Shown: positions 53,974 through 62,766, numbered from the stretch's first letter. The stretch: 64,000 nucleotides of DNA from Amycolatopsis taiwanensis DSM 45107 (GCF_000519205.1 NZ_KI912599.1:58934-122933); one strand, 5' to 3'. Notes: generated from the sequence alone by a model not told the origin. Made by a program: numbers and translations.

Positions 53974-55284
53974 ATGGTGACGATCTCCGGCAGCGAGCTT
54001 CTCCCGATCGGTCAGGGCCCGGTCGCCACCGTCTACTCTGGATGGTGCGCGGGAGAGAAAAAAGCGTTGAAGGTTTTCCCGGCGAAGTTCGACGGGCAGA
54101 CCCTCGGGGTCTACGAGCGCGAGCGGGGCAAGCTCGCTGAGCTGGCGGTCTCGGCTCCGATCCTTCCGGTGGAGAGTGTCGATCAGCTCGACGACGGCCG
54201 GCAAGCGCTGCGGATGCCGTTGTGCGCCCAGTCGCTGGCGGCCCTGGTCCGACGATCCGGCGCGCTGGGTCCGGACGACGTTGTGGTGCTGGGTTACGCG
54301 CTCGCGCTCGCGCTGGCCGCTGCACACGGCGCCGGGATCCTGCACGGTGGAGTAAGCCCGGACAACGTCCTGTTCGGCGAGTCAGGGGAACCGGTTCTCG
54401 CGGACTTCGGCGTGCCCGTCCGGGAGGCCTTCCCGCGCGATCCCTTGCACAACATCGAGTTCGTATCCCCGGAGACCCTGCGCTCCGGCGAGGTCGACGA
54501 GGGCACCGACCTCTATGGCCTGGGCGCGGTGCTGCACTTCGCGCTGTCCGGAAACTCACCGCACCCGGGCCGGCTCGGCGAGCAACCGAGTGACCGCGTG
54601 CTGCGCGTGCTCGGCAGCCCGGTACCGGCGATCAACCGCCCGGGTGTCCCGGTTGAACTGTCCACAGTGATCGCTCGGCTGCTCGCGCCGGACGCCGCGA
54701 ACCGCCCGCCGGACGCGGACTGGGTGGCGGACCAGCTGGCCGCCATACTCCCCGACGAGCCGTCCCCGACGGGTACCTTCGACGACTTCGAGCCGGAGGA
54801 CGCCGGAAATGCCGAGGACGGCCCGAGCGGCAGTCAGCCCGCCGTTCGCTCGGCACGGCGCTCCATTGTGGTCGTCAGCGCCCTCGCGGGCGCCGCCGTC
54901 CTGGCCGCCCTCGTGGTCCTGCTGGTGCCACTCGGTGCCTCCGATCAGCTGTCGAGCACGCCGCGCCTGCCACCACCGCCCGCCTCCGCCTCGCCTGCCG
55001 AGCTCGCCCCGCCGGCGCGGGTGGACCTGGCGGACCCGGTCGATCTCGGCGACCAGGTGGTGCTGACCTGGACCAGCGACCGGACCCTGGACTTCGCGGT
55101 CGTGGTCGCGGGTGAGGGCGAGGCTAACCACGTCCTGCTGGCGCAGCGGAACCACACCATGACCGTCCCGGTGGATCCCGTACGGAAGTACTGTTTTTTG
55201 GTACAAGCCAGTGACAGCGCCGAGGGCAGCCCGGTGTACGAGAGCCGGCCGAAGGCGATCCGGGGCGCGGTCTGCCGCCAGTAG
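53974..55284 (+). CDS. Membrane-anchored pseudokinase (Ser/Thr kinase-like)
   Basis: A 436-residue protein. The kinase-like domain (residues ~5-265) keeps a Gly loop (IGQGPVATVY), a likely VAIK lysine (K33 in KALKVF) and DFG (LADFGVP). The HRD motif is H124-G125-G126, so the catalytic Asp is missing. One TM helix (VVVSALAGAAVLAALVVLLV) and a Pro-rich linker lead to a ~95-residue extracellular beta domain resembling FN3. It is probably a scaffold or sensor. It is divergent from eccD and upstream of an active-looking kinase gene. Confidence 0.85.
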   Translation: MVTISGSELLPIGQGPVATVYSGWCAGEKKALKVFPAKFDGQTLGVYERERGKLAELAVSAPILPVESVDQLDDGRQALRMPLCAQSLAALVRRSGALGPDDVVVLGYALALALAAAHGAGILHGGVSPDNVLFGESGEPVLADFGVPVREAFPRDPLHNIEFVSPETLRSGEVDEGTDLYGLGAVLHFALSGNSPHPGRLGEQPSDRVLRVLGSPVPAINRPGVPVELSTVIARLLAPDAANRPPDADWVADQLAAILPDEPSPTGTFDDFEPEDAGNAEDGPSGSQPAVRSARRSIVVVSALAGAAVLAALVVLLVPLGASDQLSSTPRLPPPPASASPAELAPPARVDLADPVDLGDQVVLTWTSDRTLDFAVVVAGEGEANHVLLAQRNHTMTVPVDPVRKYCFLVQASDSAEGSPVYESRPKAIRGAVCRQ

Positions 55285-55296
55285 CAGGTTTGTCGC

Positions 55297-55307
55297 GGGA
55301 CCGGTCC
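55297..55307 (+). promoter_or_regulatory. GGGACCGGTCC motif upstream of the Ser/Thr kinase gene
   Basis: An 11-of-12 match to the GGGACCGGTCCC palindrome seen before the FN3 and FHA genes. It lies 12 bp after the pseudokinase stop and about 125 bp before the kinase start. Confidence 0.4.
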
Positions 55308-55432
55308 TCCTTCGGCGCGCGTCGGGAGTACCCTCCCGACAGAAATAGTTGAACGTGCGACGGTCATTCAGCCTGGCTGTCCGAACACGTTCGGCATAAC
55401 GGCATAACACTGTGGTGTCGGGGGCGCGAGAA

Positions 55433-57256
55433 ATGGCGGCTGTCGGCGACAAGATCGCTGGTCGGTACCTGCTGCGGAAACGGCTCGGCTCGGGCGGGAT
55501 GGGTGTCGTCTGGCTCGCGTCGGACACCGAACTCGAACGCGACGTCGCGCTCAAATGTCCGCAGGTGGGCGACAAGGCCGGGGCCAAACGACTGCAAACC
55601 GAGGCCCGCAACGCCGCGCGGCTGCGCCACCCGCACATCGTTGGGGTGCACGACATCTTCAGCGAGGGCGAGGTCACCTGGCTGGTGATGGAATACGTCG
55701 AAGCGCGCAGCCTCGCCGAGATCGTGCGCGAAAGCGGTGCGCTGAAGCCGGCGCGTGCGGCGACCATCGGATGGCAGGTCGCCGACGCACTGGCCGCAGC
55801 ACACGCCCGCGGCATCGTGCACTGTGACGTCACGCCGGAAAACATCCTCCTGGCCCCGGGCGATGTCGCCAAACTGACCGATTTCGGCGTTTCTCGTGCG
55901 CTGTGGAACGACGTCACCCAGACCGACAGCGCCATCGTGCGCGGAAAACTGCCCTATCTGGCACCCGAAGTCGCGCGCGGACAGAAACCCGGACCCGAGT
56001 CCGATGTGTTCTCCCTGGGCGCCACCCTGTACGCGGGCATCGAAGGGCGGCCCGTGTTCGGCGACGTCGGACACCCGGCGGCGCTGTTGTCGAAGGCCGC
56101 GGAGGGCGTAGTGGCGCCGCCCGGCCGGGCCGGCGCGCTCACCGTGCCGCTGACCCAGTTGTTGCTCGCGAACCCACACCGCCGCCCCGACGCTGGTGAA
56201 GCCGCCACCCTGTTCAAGAAGGTCAGCCCGCCGGATCCCGAGATCCTGCACCGGGAGGCCCAATGGCGGGATACGGCGGTGCCCTCGGAACTCCACCGCC
56301 GGATCCGGCGCCGGCGAATCTTCACCGCTGCGGCAGCGGCGGTCGCGGTGGTGGCGGTCGCGGTCGGTGTGGTCCTAGCCCTGCCGCGCCCCAACTCGAC
56401 CGCGCAGGCACCGCTCGTCGGCGACGCCCGCACGGCCGATCCCTGCGCGCTGGTCTCGACCGCGTCGCTGGCCAGGTTCGGCGAGATCGTGCTGTCCACC
56501 GACTCCGGCAACTTCAACCGCTGCGATCTGCTGGTGAAACCCAACGGCGAGGTAATCGCCGACGTCAAGCTCGTCCTGGACAACGGCCTGCCCGACGCGG
56601 ATTCCCGGACGCGGACCACGCAGGCCGGCAACCTCACGCTCCTGGTGGAACCGCTCGACGACGACACCTGCGACCGCAGCTTCGCGCTGCCTGACGGCCA
56701 CCAGGTCGGCATCACCGGCCGGAAGGACGAGCCAACGGGGCCGGACCCGTGCGCGCTCGCCGACGCCGCGACCGATTACGCGGCCGGGGTGCTCAACCGG
56801 GGTCCGATCCCGCGACGAGCCGCGCCGTTTCCGGCGCAGTCCCTGGCTTCGGCCGACGCGTGCTCGCTGCTGGACGCCACCGCGCTCAGCAGCGTTCCCG
56901 GGGTCGACGCGCGTCATCCGGTGCCCGGGTTCGGCAACTGGTCGTGCCGCTGGAACAGCTCCATCGACGGCCGGGTCGACGTGTTCTACGACCGCAACCC
57001 GCCGCTGGGTGCCAGCGACGGCCAGCCCATGACGCTGGCCGGCCGGGACGCGTTCATGACCCCGGGATTCGACGACCCCAAGGACTGCACCATCCGGACC
57101 GAGTACCGCGACTACTACAACAACCCCGACGACCACATGGTCGAACTGCTCGTGGTCAAGGTGGTCGGGGAGCGGCCGATGGACCAGCGCTGCGAAACGG
57201 CGAAGACGTTGACCACCGCGGCGGTGACCGCGCTGGAGGCGAAGGCACCCCGATGA
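55433..57256 (+). CDS. Membrane-anchored Ser/Thr protein kinase
   Basis: A 607-residue PknB-like kinase with a Gly loop (LGSGGMGVVW), VALKCP lysine, catalytic HCDVTPEN (Asp132, Cys replacing the HRD Arg), DFGVSRA, and an APE-type PEVARG. One TM helix follows (FTAAAAAVAVVAVAVGVVLA, ~residues 300-320). The extracellular region is two repeats of a DUF3558-like Cys-containing domain (DPCALVS... and DACSLLD..., the second ending in a Cys pair). ATG 55433 is preferred; a GTG at 55412 is in frame. It is probably active and may phosphorylate partners read by the FHA protein downstream. Confidence 0.88.
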   Translation: MAAVGDKIAGRYLLRKRLGSGGMGVVWLASDTELERDVALKCPQVGDKAGAKRLQTEARNAARLRHPHIVGVHDIFSEGEVTWLVMEYVEARSLAEIVRESGALKPARAATIGWQVADALAAAHARGIVHCDVTPENILLAPGDVAKLTDFGVSRALWNDVTQTDSAIVRGKLPYLAPEVARGQKPGPESDVFSLGATLYAGIEGRPVFGDVGHPAALLSKAAEGVVAPPGRAGALTVPLTQLLLANPHRRPDAGEAATLFKKVSPPDPEILHREAQWRDTAVPSELHRRIRRRRIFTAAAAAVAVVAVAVGVVLALPRPNSTAQAPLVGDARTADPCALVSTASLARFGEIVLSTDSGNFNRCDLLVKPNGEVIADVKLVLDNGLPDADSRTRTTQAGNLTLLVEPLDDDTCDRSFALPDGHQVGITGRKDEPTGPDPCALADAATDYAAGVLNRGPIPRRAAPFPAQSLASADACSLLDATALSSVPGVDARHPVPGFGNWSCRWNSSIDGRVDVFYDRNPPLGASDGQPMTLAGRDAFMTPGFDDPKDCTIRTEYRDYYNNPDDHMVELLVVKVVGERPMDQRCETAKTLTTAAVTALEAKAPR

Positions 57257-57264
57257 GCAAGGCG

Positions 57265-57276
57265 GGGACCGGTCCC
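57265..57276 (+). promoter_or_regulatory. GGGACCGGTCCC palindrome upstream of the FHA gene
   Basis: An exact copy, including the following GCA, of the palindrome at 45339-45350. It lies 55 bp before the FHA gene start. A GTTAAG box about 16 bp further fits a -10 element. Confidence 0.5.
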
Positions 57277-57330
57277 GCACTGGCTGGTTAAGGTCGCCGT
57301 GGAAGGCAGTCGGCGGGAGAGAAGACCGAA

Positions 57331-58152
57331 ATGAACCAGACATTTCAGACCCTCAAACCCCGGGGCGGCCGGCGTCTCGACCCCTCACACGCGAGCCTGG
57401 CCAGGGGAGTCGCCACGTCGGAGCCGGGCGTGCTGTCCGCGCTGTCGCTGGCCGGCGGGGTGAGCCTGGGGCCCAGGGACGGACGCACGCTCCTGTTCGG
57501 CCGCAACCGGCCGGAGGTGCACGTCTGCCTGGGCGAAAACGACCTGCAGATCAGCCGCCACCACGGCAGCCTCACCTGCCGCCGCGGCCAGTGGTGGCTG
57601 GCCAACACCGGCGGCCGGCCGATCCGCCTTGCCGGTAAGCGCTTGCTGTTCCGGGACGAGGACCCGGTTCCGCTCGACACCGGCTACACGCCGCTGTTCG
57701 TGCGCGGCTCCGCCGGCCGGGAACACCTGTTGGAGGTCTTCGTCAGCGGGCCCGACGGCGGGGCGCCCGGACCGCAGCACTCCCGCCTCACCAATCCGGG
57801 CGAGGTCTACCTGCTCAAGCCCGAGGAGAAGCTGGCGCTCGTGGCGCTCGGCCAGCGGTACCTCCTGCACGAAGCCCAGCCACAGCCGTGGACCTGGAAG
57901 GACACGGCGGCGTTGCTGGACGAGATCCAGCCGGGGACAGGCTGGCGGAGCCGCCGCGTGGAGAACCTGGTCACCGACGTCCGCATGCGGCTTTCCCGGG
58001 CCGGGGTGCAGGGCCTGACCCGGGAGGAGGTCGGCGAACCGGTCGGCAATTCGCTCAACCACAACCTGCTGACCGAACTGCTGATGTCGGCCACCCTCGT
58101 ACCGCGCGACCTCGATCTGCTCGACGACCCAGACGGCCGCCTCCCCGACTGA
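57331..58152 (+). CDS. FHA domain protein
   Basis: A 273-residue soluble protein. The N-terminal ~120 residues carry an FHA domain (LFGRNRPEVHVCLGENDLQI, then SRHHGSLTCRRGQWWLANTG) with the phosphothreonine-binding R, SRHH and N positions. The C-terminal half is helical (LLKPEEKLALVALGQRYLLH...RSRRVENLVTDVRMRL), like FHA proteins of kinase clusters. GGGAGAGAAG precedes the ATG. It follows the Ser/Thr kinase gene and probably reads its phosphorylation. Confidence 0.88.
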   Translation: MNQTFQTLKPRGGRRLDPSHASLARGVATSEPGVLSALSLAGGVSLGPRDGRTLLFGRNRPEVHVCLGENDLQISRHHGSLTCRRGQWWLANTGGRPIRLAGKRLLFRDEDPVPLDTGYTPLFVRGSAGREHLLEVFVSGPDGGAPGPQHSRLTNPGEVYLLKPEEKLALVALGQRYLLHEAQPQPWTWKDTAALLDEIQPGTGWRSRRVENLVTDVRMRLSRAGVQGLTREEVGEPVGNSLNHNLLTELLMSATLVPRDLDLLDDPDGRLPD

Positions 58153-58164
58153 CCACCCGTGCCC

Positions 58165-58575
58165 CCGCCCAGCCCAACGTGCCCCGCCCCAGCCCAACCT
58201 GTCCCGCCCCAGACCCGCGAGTCCCCGCCCCAGGCACGCGAGTTCCGGCTTCAGCCAGGCGAGTTCCGGTTTCAGGCACGCGAGTTCCGGTTTCAGGCAC
58301 GCGAGTTCCGGCTTCAGGCAGGCGAGTTCCCGCTTGAGGCAGGCGAGTTCCCGCTTGAGGAAGGCGAGTTCCGGTTTCAGGCACGCGAGTTCCGGCTTCA
58401 GGCAGGCGAGTTCCGGCTTCGGGCACGCGAGTTCCCGCTCCAGGTGTGTGAATTCCCGCTCCAGAGCCGTGTGTCCCGGCCTCAGGCACCTGAGTTCCCG
58501 CTTCAGGCGCCTGAGTTCCCGCCTCGGACGCGTGAGTCCCCGGTTTAGGCGCCTGTGTCCCCGGTCCAGGCATCC
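58165..58575. repeat. 21-bp tandem repeat array A5
   Basis: About 20 tandem 21-bp units (GCGAGTTCCGGCTTCAGGCA and relatives) fill the 451-bp gap between the convergent FHA and HD-domain genes. They read GAGTTCC on the plus strand. No gene, hairpin terminator or promoter was recognised. Confidence 0.92.
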
Positions 58576-58603
58576 GAAATCCGGCTTGGGGAGCATTGAG
58601 GGT

Positions 58604-59242
58604 TCAGCCCAGTGCGTTCAGGAACTCCAGTTCCCGGGCGATGTTGGCTCTGGCCGTCGTCTCCCATCGCCGCCTGGCCGCAGCGGTGCGATAGAGCGGT
58701 CGCCGAGCCAGGAGGCCGGACATCAGCGCCGCGCGTCCGGCGCGCCAAGCCAACTCGTCGAGCGAACCATATTCCTTGCGGACTGCGGCACGGTACTTCT
58801 CGTACGTGGCTTGGTCGGTACCGAGGATGGCCAGATCGGCATCGAGCAGAGCGTGCGCGGTGAGGTCGTCCGGCGGCGCGGAGTGGGTCACGGTCGTCAG
58901 CACCAGCGCCTCGACCCGGGCCACATCTGATTCACCGACCGCCGCTCGCCGCAGCCACTGACCCGCCCAGGCCGCGCTCCGGCGTTCGTCCTCGCCGGGC
59001 TTGCACTGGTAGATCACGTCGTGGGCGCCGGCCGCGAGAATGAGGTGGTTACGCTCCCGGGAAACCAGCTCCAGTTCGTCAGCCAGTATCGCCGAATCGC
59101 GCAGTACGGCACTCACATGTGTCGCGTCGTGATAGCGACGATGAGGTTCGGCGTACCGGGTGACGAGTTCAGCCGCGGCGGCCTCGGCCACCGACCGGAT
59201 GCCAGCAAGCGAGCACACCGCCTCTGCCCACACCAACTCCAC
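58604..59242 (-). CDS. HD-domain metal-dependent phosphohydrolase-like protein
   Basis: A 212-residue helical protein with HD-type metal ligands: RRYHDATHVSAVL (residues ~35-47), LAAGAHDVIYQ (HD, ~70-80) and LLDADLAILG (distal Asp). This matches the predicted HD-superfamily hydrolases often seen as a single gene in actinomycetes. The substrate, possibly a nucleotide, is unknown. It is flanked on both sides by 21-bp repeat arrays in opposite orientations. Confidence 0.85.
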   Translation of the reverse strand: MELVWAEAVCSLAGIRSVAEAAAAELVTRYAEPHRRYHDATHVSAVLRDSAILADELELVSRERNHLILAAGAHDVIYQCKPGEDERRSAAWAGQWLRRAAVGESDVARVEALVLTTVTHSAPPDDLTAHALLDADLAILGTDQATYEKYRAAVRKEYGSLDELAWRAGRAALMSGLLARRPLYRTAAARRRWETTARANIARELEFLNALG

Positions 59243-59289
59243 GACCTCATCCTCTCAGAGCGGCGAGTCACAGCGCCTGGACGGGATTT

Positions 59290-59505
59290 CGCTTACCAGA
59301 ACCGGGAACTCGGTTGCCTGAACCGGGGACACACGCTCCTGAACCCGGAACTCGTCGGCCTGAATCCGGAACTCGCGTGCCTGAGTCGGGGACACACGCT
59401 CCTGAATCCGGAACTCGCCGACCTGAACCCGGAACTCGTCGGCCTGAACCTGGAACTCGCCGGCCTGAATCCGGAACTCGGGTGCCTGAAGAGGGGACAC
59501 GGGTG
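59290..59505. repeat. 21-bp tandem repeat array A6
   Basis: About ten 21-bp units (GAATCCGGAACTCGCCGACC and relatives) lie in the divergent region between the HD and DUF429 genes. Their orientation is opposite to array A5. It is the only array of the window in a divergent, promoter-containing gap; the array leaves about 20 bp before the DUF429 start. Confidence 0.9.
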
Positions 59506-59525
59506 TGTGGCGGCACCATGGGGAG

Positions 59526-60209
59526 ATGCGGGTTCTCGGCGTCGACGCATGCAAGGGCGGTTGGATCGGGATCGCGCCGACGGCCGGGGGCGTGAGCGCG
59601 TACTTCGCGGCGCACATCGCCGAACTGGTCGAGCGGGCCGACGCCGATGGCGCGGTCGAAGTCGTCGCCATCGACATCCCGGTCGGCCTGGCGGACGCCA
59701 GTCGCCGGCGCGCCGACCTCCTGGCCCGGCAGGCCATCGGCCCGTTGCGCTCGTCGGTGTTCATCACGCCGGTACGCGTCGCCCTGGAGGCCCCGGATCA
59801 CGCCACGGCCACGGCTCGCAACCGCGCGCTCACCGGCGACGGGGTTTCCATCCAGGCATTCGGCCTGAAGCCGAAGGTGCGACAGGTCGACGAATGGGTG
59901 CGACGGCGGACGCACCGCGTGGTCGAGGCCCACCCGGAGGTGAGTTTCGCCCAGTTGGCCGGGGCGCCACTGACCCTGCGCAAGACCACGTGGGCGGGCG
60001 CCGAACTGCGCCGCCGCCTCCTCGCCGGCGCCGGCATCCCGCTTGACGGCGACCTCGGTGCGGCCGGCCGCCACGCCGCCGTCGACGACGTCCTCGATGC
60101 CGCCGCCATGGCCTGGACGGCTCGGCGCGTCGCCCGCGGTGAGGCACTGGCCAGGCCCGACCCGCCCGAGGTCTTCAGCGACGGCCTACCGTGCGCGATC
60201 TGGACCTGA
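59526..60209 (+). CDS. DUF429 protein (predicted RNase H-fold nuclease)
   Basis: A 227-residue soluble protein. DUF429 features are RVLGVDACKGGWIGIA at the N-terminus, VVAIDIPVGLADASRRRADL in the middle and a C-terminal DVLDAAAMAWTARRVARG, with the carboxylates of an RNase H-like fold. ATG 59526 has GGGGAG upstream; earlier codons come from the repeat array and are rejected. Function in the cell is unknown. Confidence 0.85.
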   Translation: MRVLGVDACKGGWIGIAPTAGGVSAYFAAHIAELVERADADGAVEVVAIDIPVGLADASRRRADLLARQAIGPLRSSVFITPVRVALEAPDHATATARNRALTGDGVSIQAFGLKPKVRQVDEWVRRRTHRVVEAHPEVSFAQLAGAPLTLRKTTWAGAELRRRLLAGAGIPLDGDLGAAGRHAAVDDVLDAAAMAWTARRVARGEALARPDPPEVFSDGLPCAIWT

Positions 60210-60211
60210 CC

Positions 60212-60440
60212 GTGGGGGTCGGCGACTTACACGTCGGCGGTCGCCGTGGGGCTCGGCTGTTACACGGCGGCGAGTTCATCGCGGGACTCGGCCGTCAGAT
60301 GTAGGCGGTCGCTGTGGGGCTCGGTTGTTACACGGCGGCGGGTCATCGCGGGACTCGGCCGTCAGATGTCGGCGGTCGCTGTGGGGTTCGGCTGTTACAC
60401 GTCGGCGGTCGCTGTGGGGCTCGGCCGTCAGATGTCGGCG
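60212..60440. repeat. ~33-bp repeat array C, running into lspA
   Basis: Copies of GGCGGTCGCTGTGGGGCTCG followed by either GCTGTTACACGTC or GCCGTCAGATGTC fill the convergent gap between DUF429 and lspA. The last copy includes the lspA stop codon (TCA at 60428-60430) and its final codons ADI. Upstream copies therefore repeat the lspA tail. Confidence 0.85.
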
Positions 60441-60952
60441 GGTTCGTCGCCGCGCGTTTCGACCGGCTCCTCATCGCGCACGAAAACCGTGGCCAGCACG
60501 AGTATCACGGCGCCGACGGTCAGCGCGATGTCCGCGACGTTGCCGATGAACCATCCGTTGTAGTCAATGAAGTCGACCACGTGACCCCGCGCGAAACCGG
60601 GGGCGCGGAACAGCCGGTCGAGCAGGTGCGTGGTCGCGCCGCCCAGCAGCAGCCCCACCGCGACCGCCTGGCCCCGGGATCGCGCCCGCCTGGCAAAGCC
60701 GGCGAGCACGACCACGGCCACCGCGGCGGCGATGGTGAACAACCAGGTCGAGCCGCTGCCGATGGAGAACGCAGCGCCCGAGTTGTAGATCAGGCGTAGC
60801 TGCAGGAAGTCGCCGAGCAGCGGGACCGGCGCGCGATCGGTGAGCGTTGCCACGGCCCAGAACTTGGTCGCCTGGTCGACCGCGAGGACGGCCGCGGCCA
60901 GGATCACGATGATCGGCAGGCGGCGAGTCGCTCGGTGCGTAACGGTAGCCAT
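60428..60952 (-). CDS. lspA: Lipoprotein signal peptidase (signal peptidase II)
   Basis: A 174-residue, four-TM protease with VDQATKFWAV, YNSGAAFSIG, the first catalytic Asp in GGATTHLLDRLF and the second in GNVADIAL. The usual GGAxGN is GGATTH here, so a conserved Asn is His. It cleaves the signal peptide of diacylated prolipoproteins. The ATG at 60952 is chosen for its place before the first TM; an ATG at 60964 is also in frame. The 674-bp gap before fdhA (60953-61626) holds an AT-rich stretch, the RNA-like element and a long inverted repeat. Confidence 0.85.
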   Translation of the reverse strand: MATVTHRATRRLPIIVILAAAVLAVDQATKFWAVATLTDRAPVPLLGDFLQLRLIYNSGAAFSIGSGSTWLFTIAAAVAVVVLAGFARRARSRGQAVAVGLLLGGATTHLLDRLFRAPGFARGHVVDFIDYNGWFIGNVADIALTVGAVILVLATVFVRDEEPVETRGDEPADI

Positions 60953-61222
60953 TAACACAATCATAGCGGCGAATCGAAATTCCTCCCTGGCCGGCACGCT
61001 GTCCGAACGCCTGCGTAGTACGGAAAACGAGGCCGCTCGCTCGATCGCCACCACGGTGCGTGAATTTCCCACTCGCGACGATATGGATATGATCCATTAC
61101 CGAAAAAATTGCCGACCTGTGTCGATGCCCACTCTCCTAGTGACTTGGCCGTTGCTTTTTCGTAATCTTTCCGCGTTTTTGCGGTGACCTGCGATCCCTC
61201 GTTACGGAGATCAGTGCGCCGC

Positions 61223-61304
61223 AAAAGCCACCGCCGAATGACGCTCCATTCGGCTCCTCTCGCGCCGCCCGTCGGGTGGGCGGCGCCCCAGAGAGGTCGG
61301 TGGC
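61223..61304 (-). ncRNA. Candidate structured RNA: three-way junction with T-run
   Basis: Read on the minus strand, GCCACCG (61304-61298) pairs with CGGTGGC (61233-61227) to close two arms. Arm one is CCTCTC/GAGAGG extended by GCGCCGCCC/GGGCGGCGC. Arm two is CCGAATG/CATTCGG with a 6-nt loop. All 29 base pairs are perfect. The closing stem is followed by TTTTG on the minus strand. It lies about 275 bp upstream of lspA and about 320 bp downstream of fdhA. It could be a small RNA, leader element or elaborate terminator. No known riboswitch class was recognised. Confidence 0.4.
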
Positions 61305-61501
61305 GTGTATGGCTGGATCCTGTCCCGACGGGACGTCATCGCGTGGAGAAGCCGGGCCGTCCGACGGCCGGGTCCCGCGATGGCTGGTGCCCAGGTTCCA
61401 GTCGCCACGCTGCCGGCGGTCGCACCGGCGCCGGTTCACGGGGTCGGGTGCCGGTGCGGCCGCACTGGGGGTGTTCCGGTCACGACTTGGGCACAAATGA
61501 C

Positions 61502-61554
61502 TGCATGAGTGACCCGTTCATGCCGGATTTCGACAGTAACGGGTCACTCATGCA
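61502..61554. repeat. 17-bp perfect inverted repeat
   Basis: TGCATGAGTGACCCGTT (61502-61518) and its exact complement (61538-61554) flank a 19-nt spacer. It lies about 70 bp downstream of the fdhA stop and could act as a terminator hairpin. The long unique arms also fit a small non-autonomous mobile element. Confidence 0.6.
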
Positions 61555-61626
61555 CCGCCGGTGGTGGTTGATTACGGCTGGCCCGTCCAGGTATCCACAG
61601 TGGACCGGTCAACGCCGCGAGCGCCA

Positions 61627-62766
61627 CTACCCCTGCGGGTGCAGGACGACCTTCGTGTAGCCCTCGACGCGCTTGTCGAACTTCTCGTAGGCCATCGGCG
61701 CCTGGTCCAGGGGCAACTCGTGCGATACCACGAAGCTCGGGGTCGCCCGGCCCGCGATGATCATGTCGCGCAGTTGCCGGTTGTACCGCTTGACGTTGCA
61801 CTGCCCGGTGCCCATGCGCAGGCCCTTTTCGAAGAACCTGCCCACCGAGACCAACAGCATGCCGCGCTTGGCCTGCTCGTCCGGGCCGCCCGGGTCCGAA
61901 GGCACGTACAGCCCGGGCACGCCGAGCATGCCGGTCGGCCGGACCGTGTCGACCAGCGAGTTCAGCACGATCGCCGGTTCCTCGTGCTCCGCGTCGCCCG
62001 TGGTGGCCTGGTAGCCGACGGCGTCCACGCCCTTGTCGGTGCCTTCGCCGTTCGTCTGCTCCTTGATCTGGTCGACGGCGCTGCCTTCGGCGAAGTTGAT
62101 CGGAATCGCACCGATCTGCTCGGCCTTCTGCAGCCGCTCGGCAACCCGGTCCACCACGAAAACCCTCGACGCCCCGCGCAACAGGGCGGAGTAGGCCGCC
62201 ATCAGGCCGACCGGGCCACCGCCGTAGACCGAGACGCTTTCGCCGGGGGACACCTGGGCCAGTTCGCAGCCGTGGTAGCCGGTCGGGAAGATGTCGGCCA
62301 GCAGGATGAAGTCGGTCTCGTGCTCGGTGCCCTCCGGCAACTTGAGGCAGTTGAAGTCGGCGTAGGGCACGCGCAGGCGCTCCGCCTGCCCACCGGTGTA
62401 CGGGCCCATTGCCACGTATCCGTAGGCGCCGCCGGCGAAGCCCGGATTCACCGTCAGGCAGAAGCCCGTGTAGCCCGCGACGCAGTTCTTGCAGAATCCA
62501 CATGCGACATTGAAGGGCATGACCACGCGGTCGCCCTGCTTGATCGAAGTGACTCCGTCGCCGGCCTCCTCGACGATGCCCATGTTCTCGTGACCGAACA
62601 CGATGCCGGGCTCAGCCGCCGTCCGGCCCTCGTACATGTGCAGGTCGGACCCGCAGATGGCGGTGGAGGTGACCCGCACGATCACATCGTTCGGATGCTG
62701 GATTCGCGGATTGTCCACTTCTTCTACAGCTACCTTGAACGGCTCCTTGTATACGATTGCTTTCAC
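61627..62766 (-). CDS. fdhA: Glutathione-independent formaldehyde dehydrogenase (zinc-dependent)
   Basis: A 379-residue zinc-dependent medium-chain dehydrogenase. Catalytic zinc region: TSTAICGSDLHMYEGRTA and GHENMG. Structural zinc site: MPFNVACGFCKNC and the following Cys. The Rossmann motif is VSVYGGGPVGLMAA. The long PFADxxCLKLPEGTE-type insert and a VGYQATTGDAEHEE-type segment distinguish the FDH subgroup from ordinary alcohol dehydrogenases. It oxidises formaldehyde to formate with NAD(H) bound. The GTG at 62766 follows GGAGGTG. It is divergent from a small unknown gene. Confidence 0.9.
   Translation of the reverse strand: MKAIVYKEPFKVAVEEVDNPRIQHPNDVIVRVTSTAICGSDLHMYEGRTAAEPGIVFGHENMGIVEEAGDGVTSIKQGDRVVMPFNVACGFCKNCVAGYTGFCLTVNPGFAGGAYGYVAMGPYTGGQAERLRVPYADFNCLKLPEGTEHETDFILLADIFPTGYHGCELAQVSPGESVSVYGGGPVGLMAAYSALLRGASRVFVVDRVAERLQKAEQIGAIPINFAEGSAVDQIKEQTNGEGTDKGVDAVGYQATTGDAEHEEPAIVLNSLVDTVRPTGMLGVPGLYVPSDPGGPDEQAKRGMLLVSVGRFFEKGLRMGTGQCNVKRYNRQLRDMIIAGRATPSFVVSHELPLDQAPMAYEKFDKRVEGYTKVVLHPQG

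Noticed and set aside
60961-61224. Small minus-strand frame of 87 codons upstream of lspA
   Set aside because: It would start at TTG without a ribosome site, within the tail of the structured RNA element, and no family was recognised.
61223-61304. Cobalamin or c-di-AMP riboswitch
   Set aside because: GCCACCG only superficially resembles a cobalamin box; the other conserved elements of both classes are missing.
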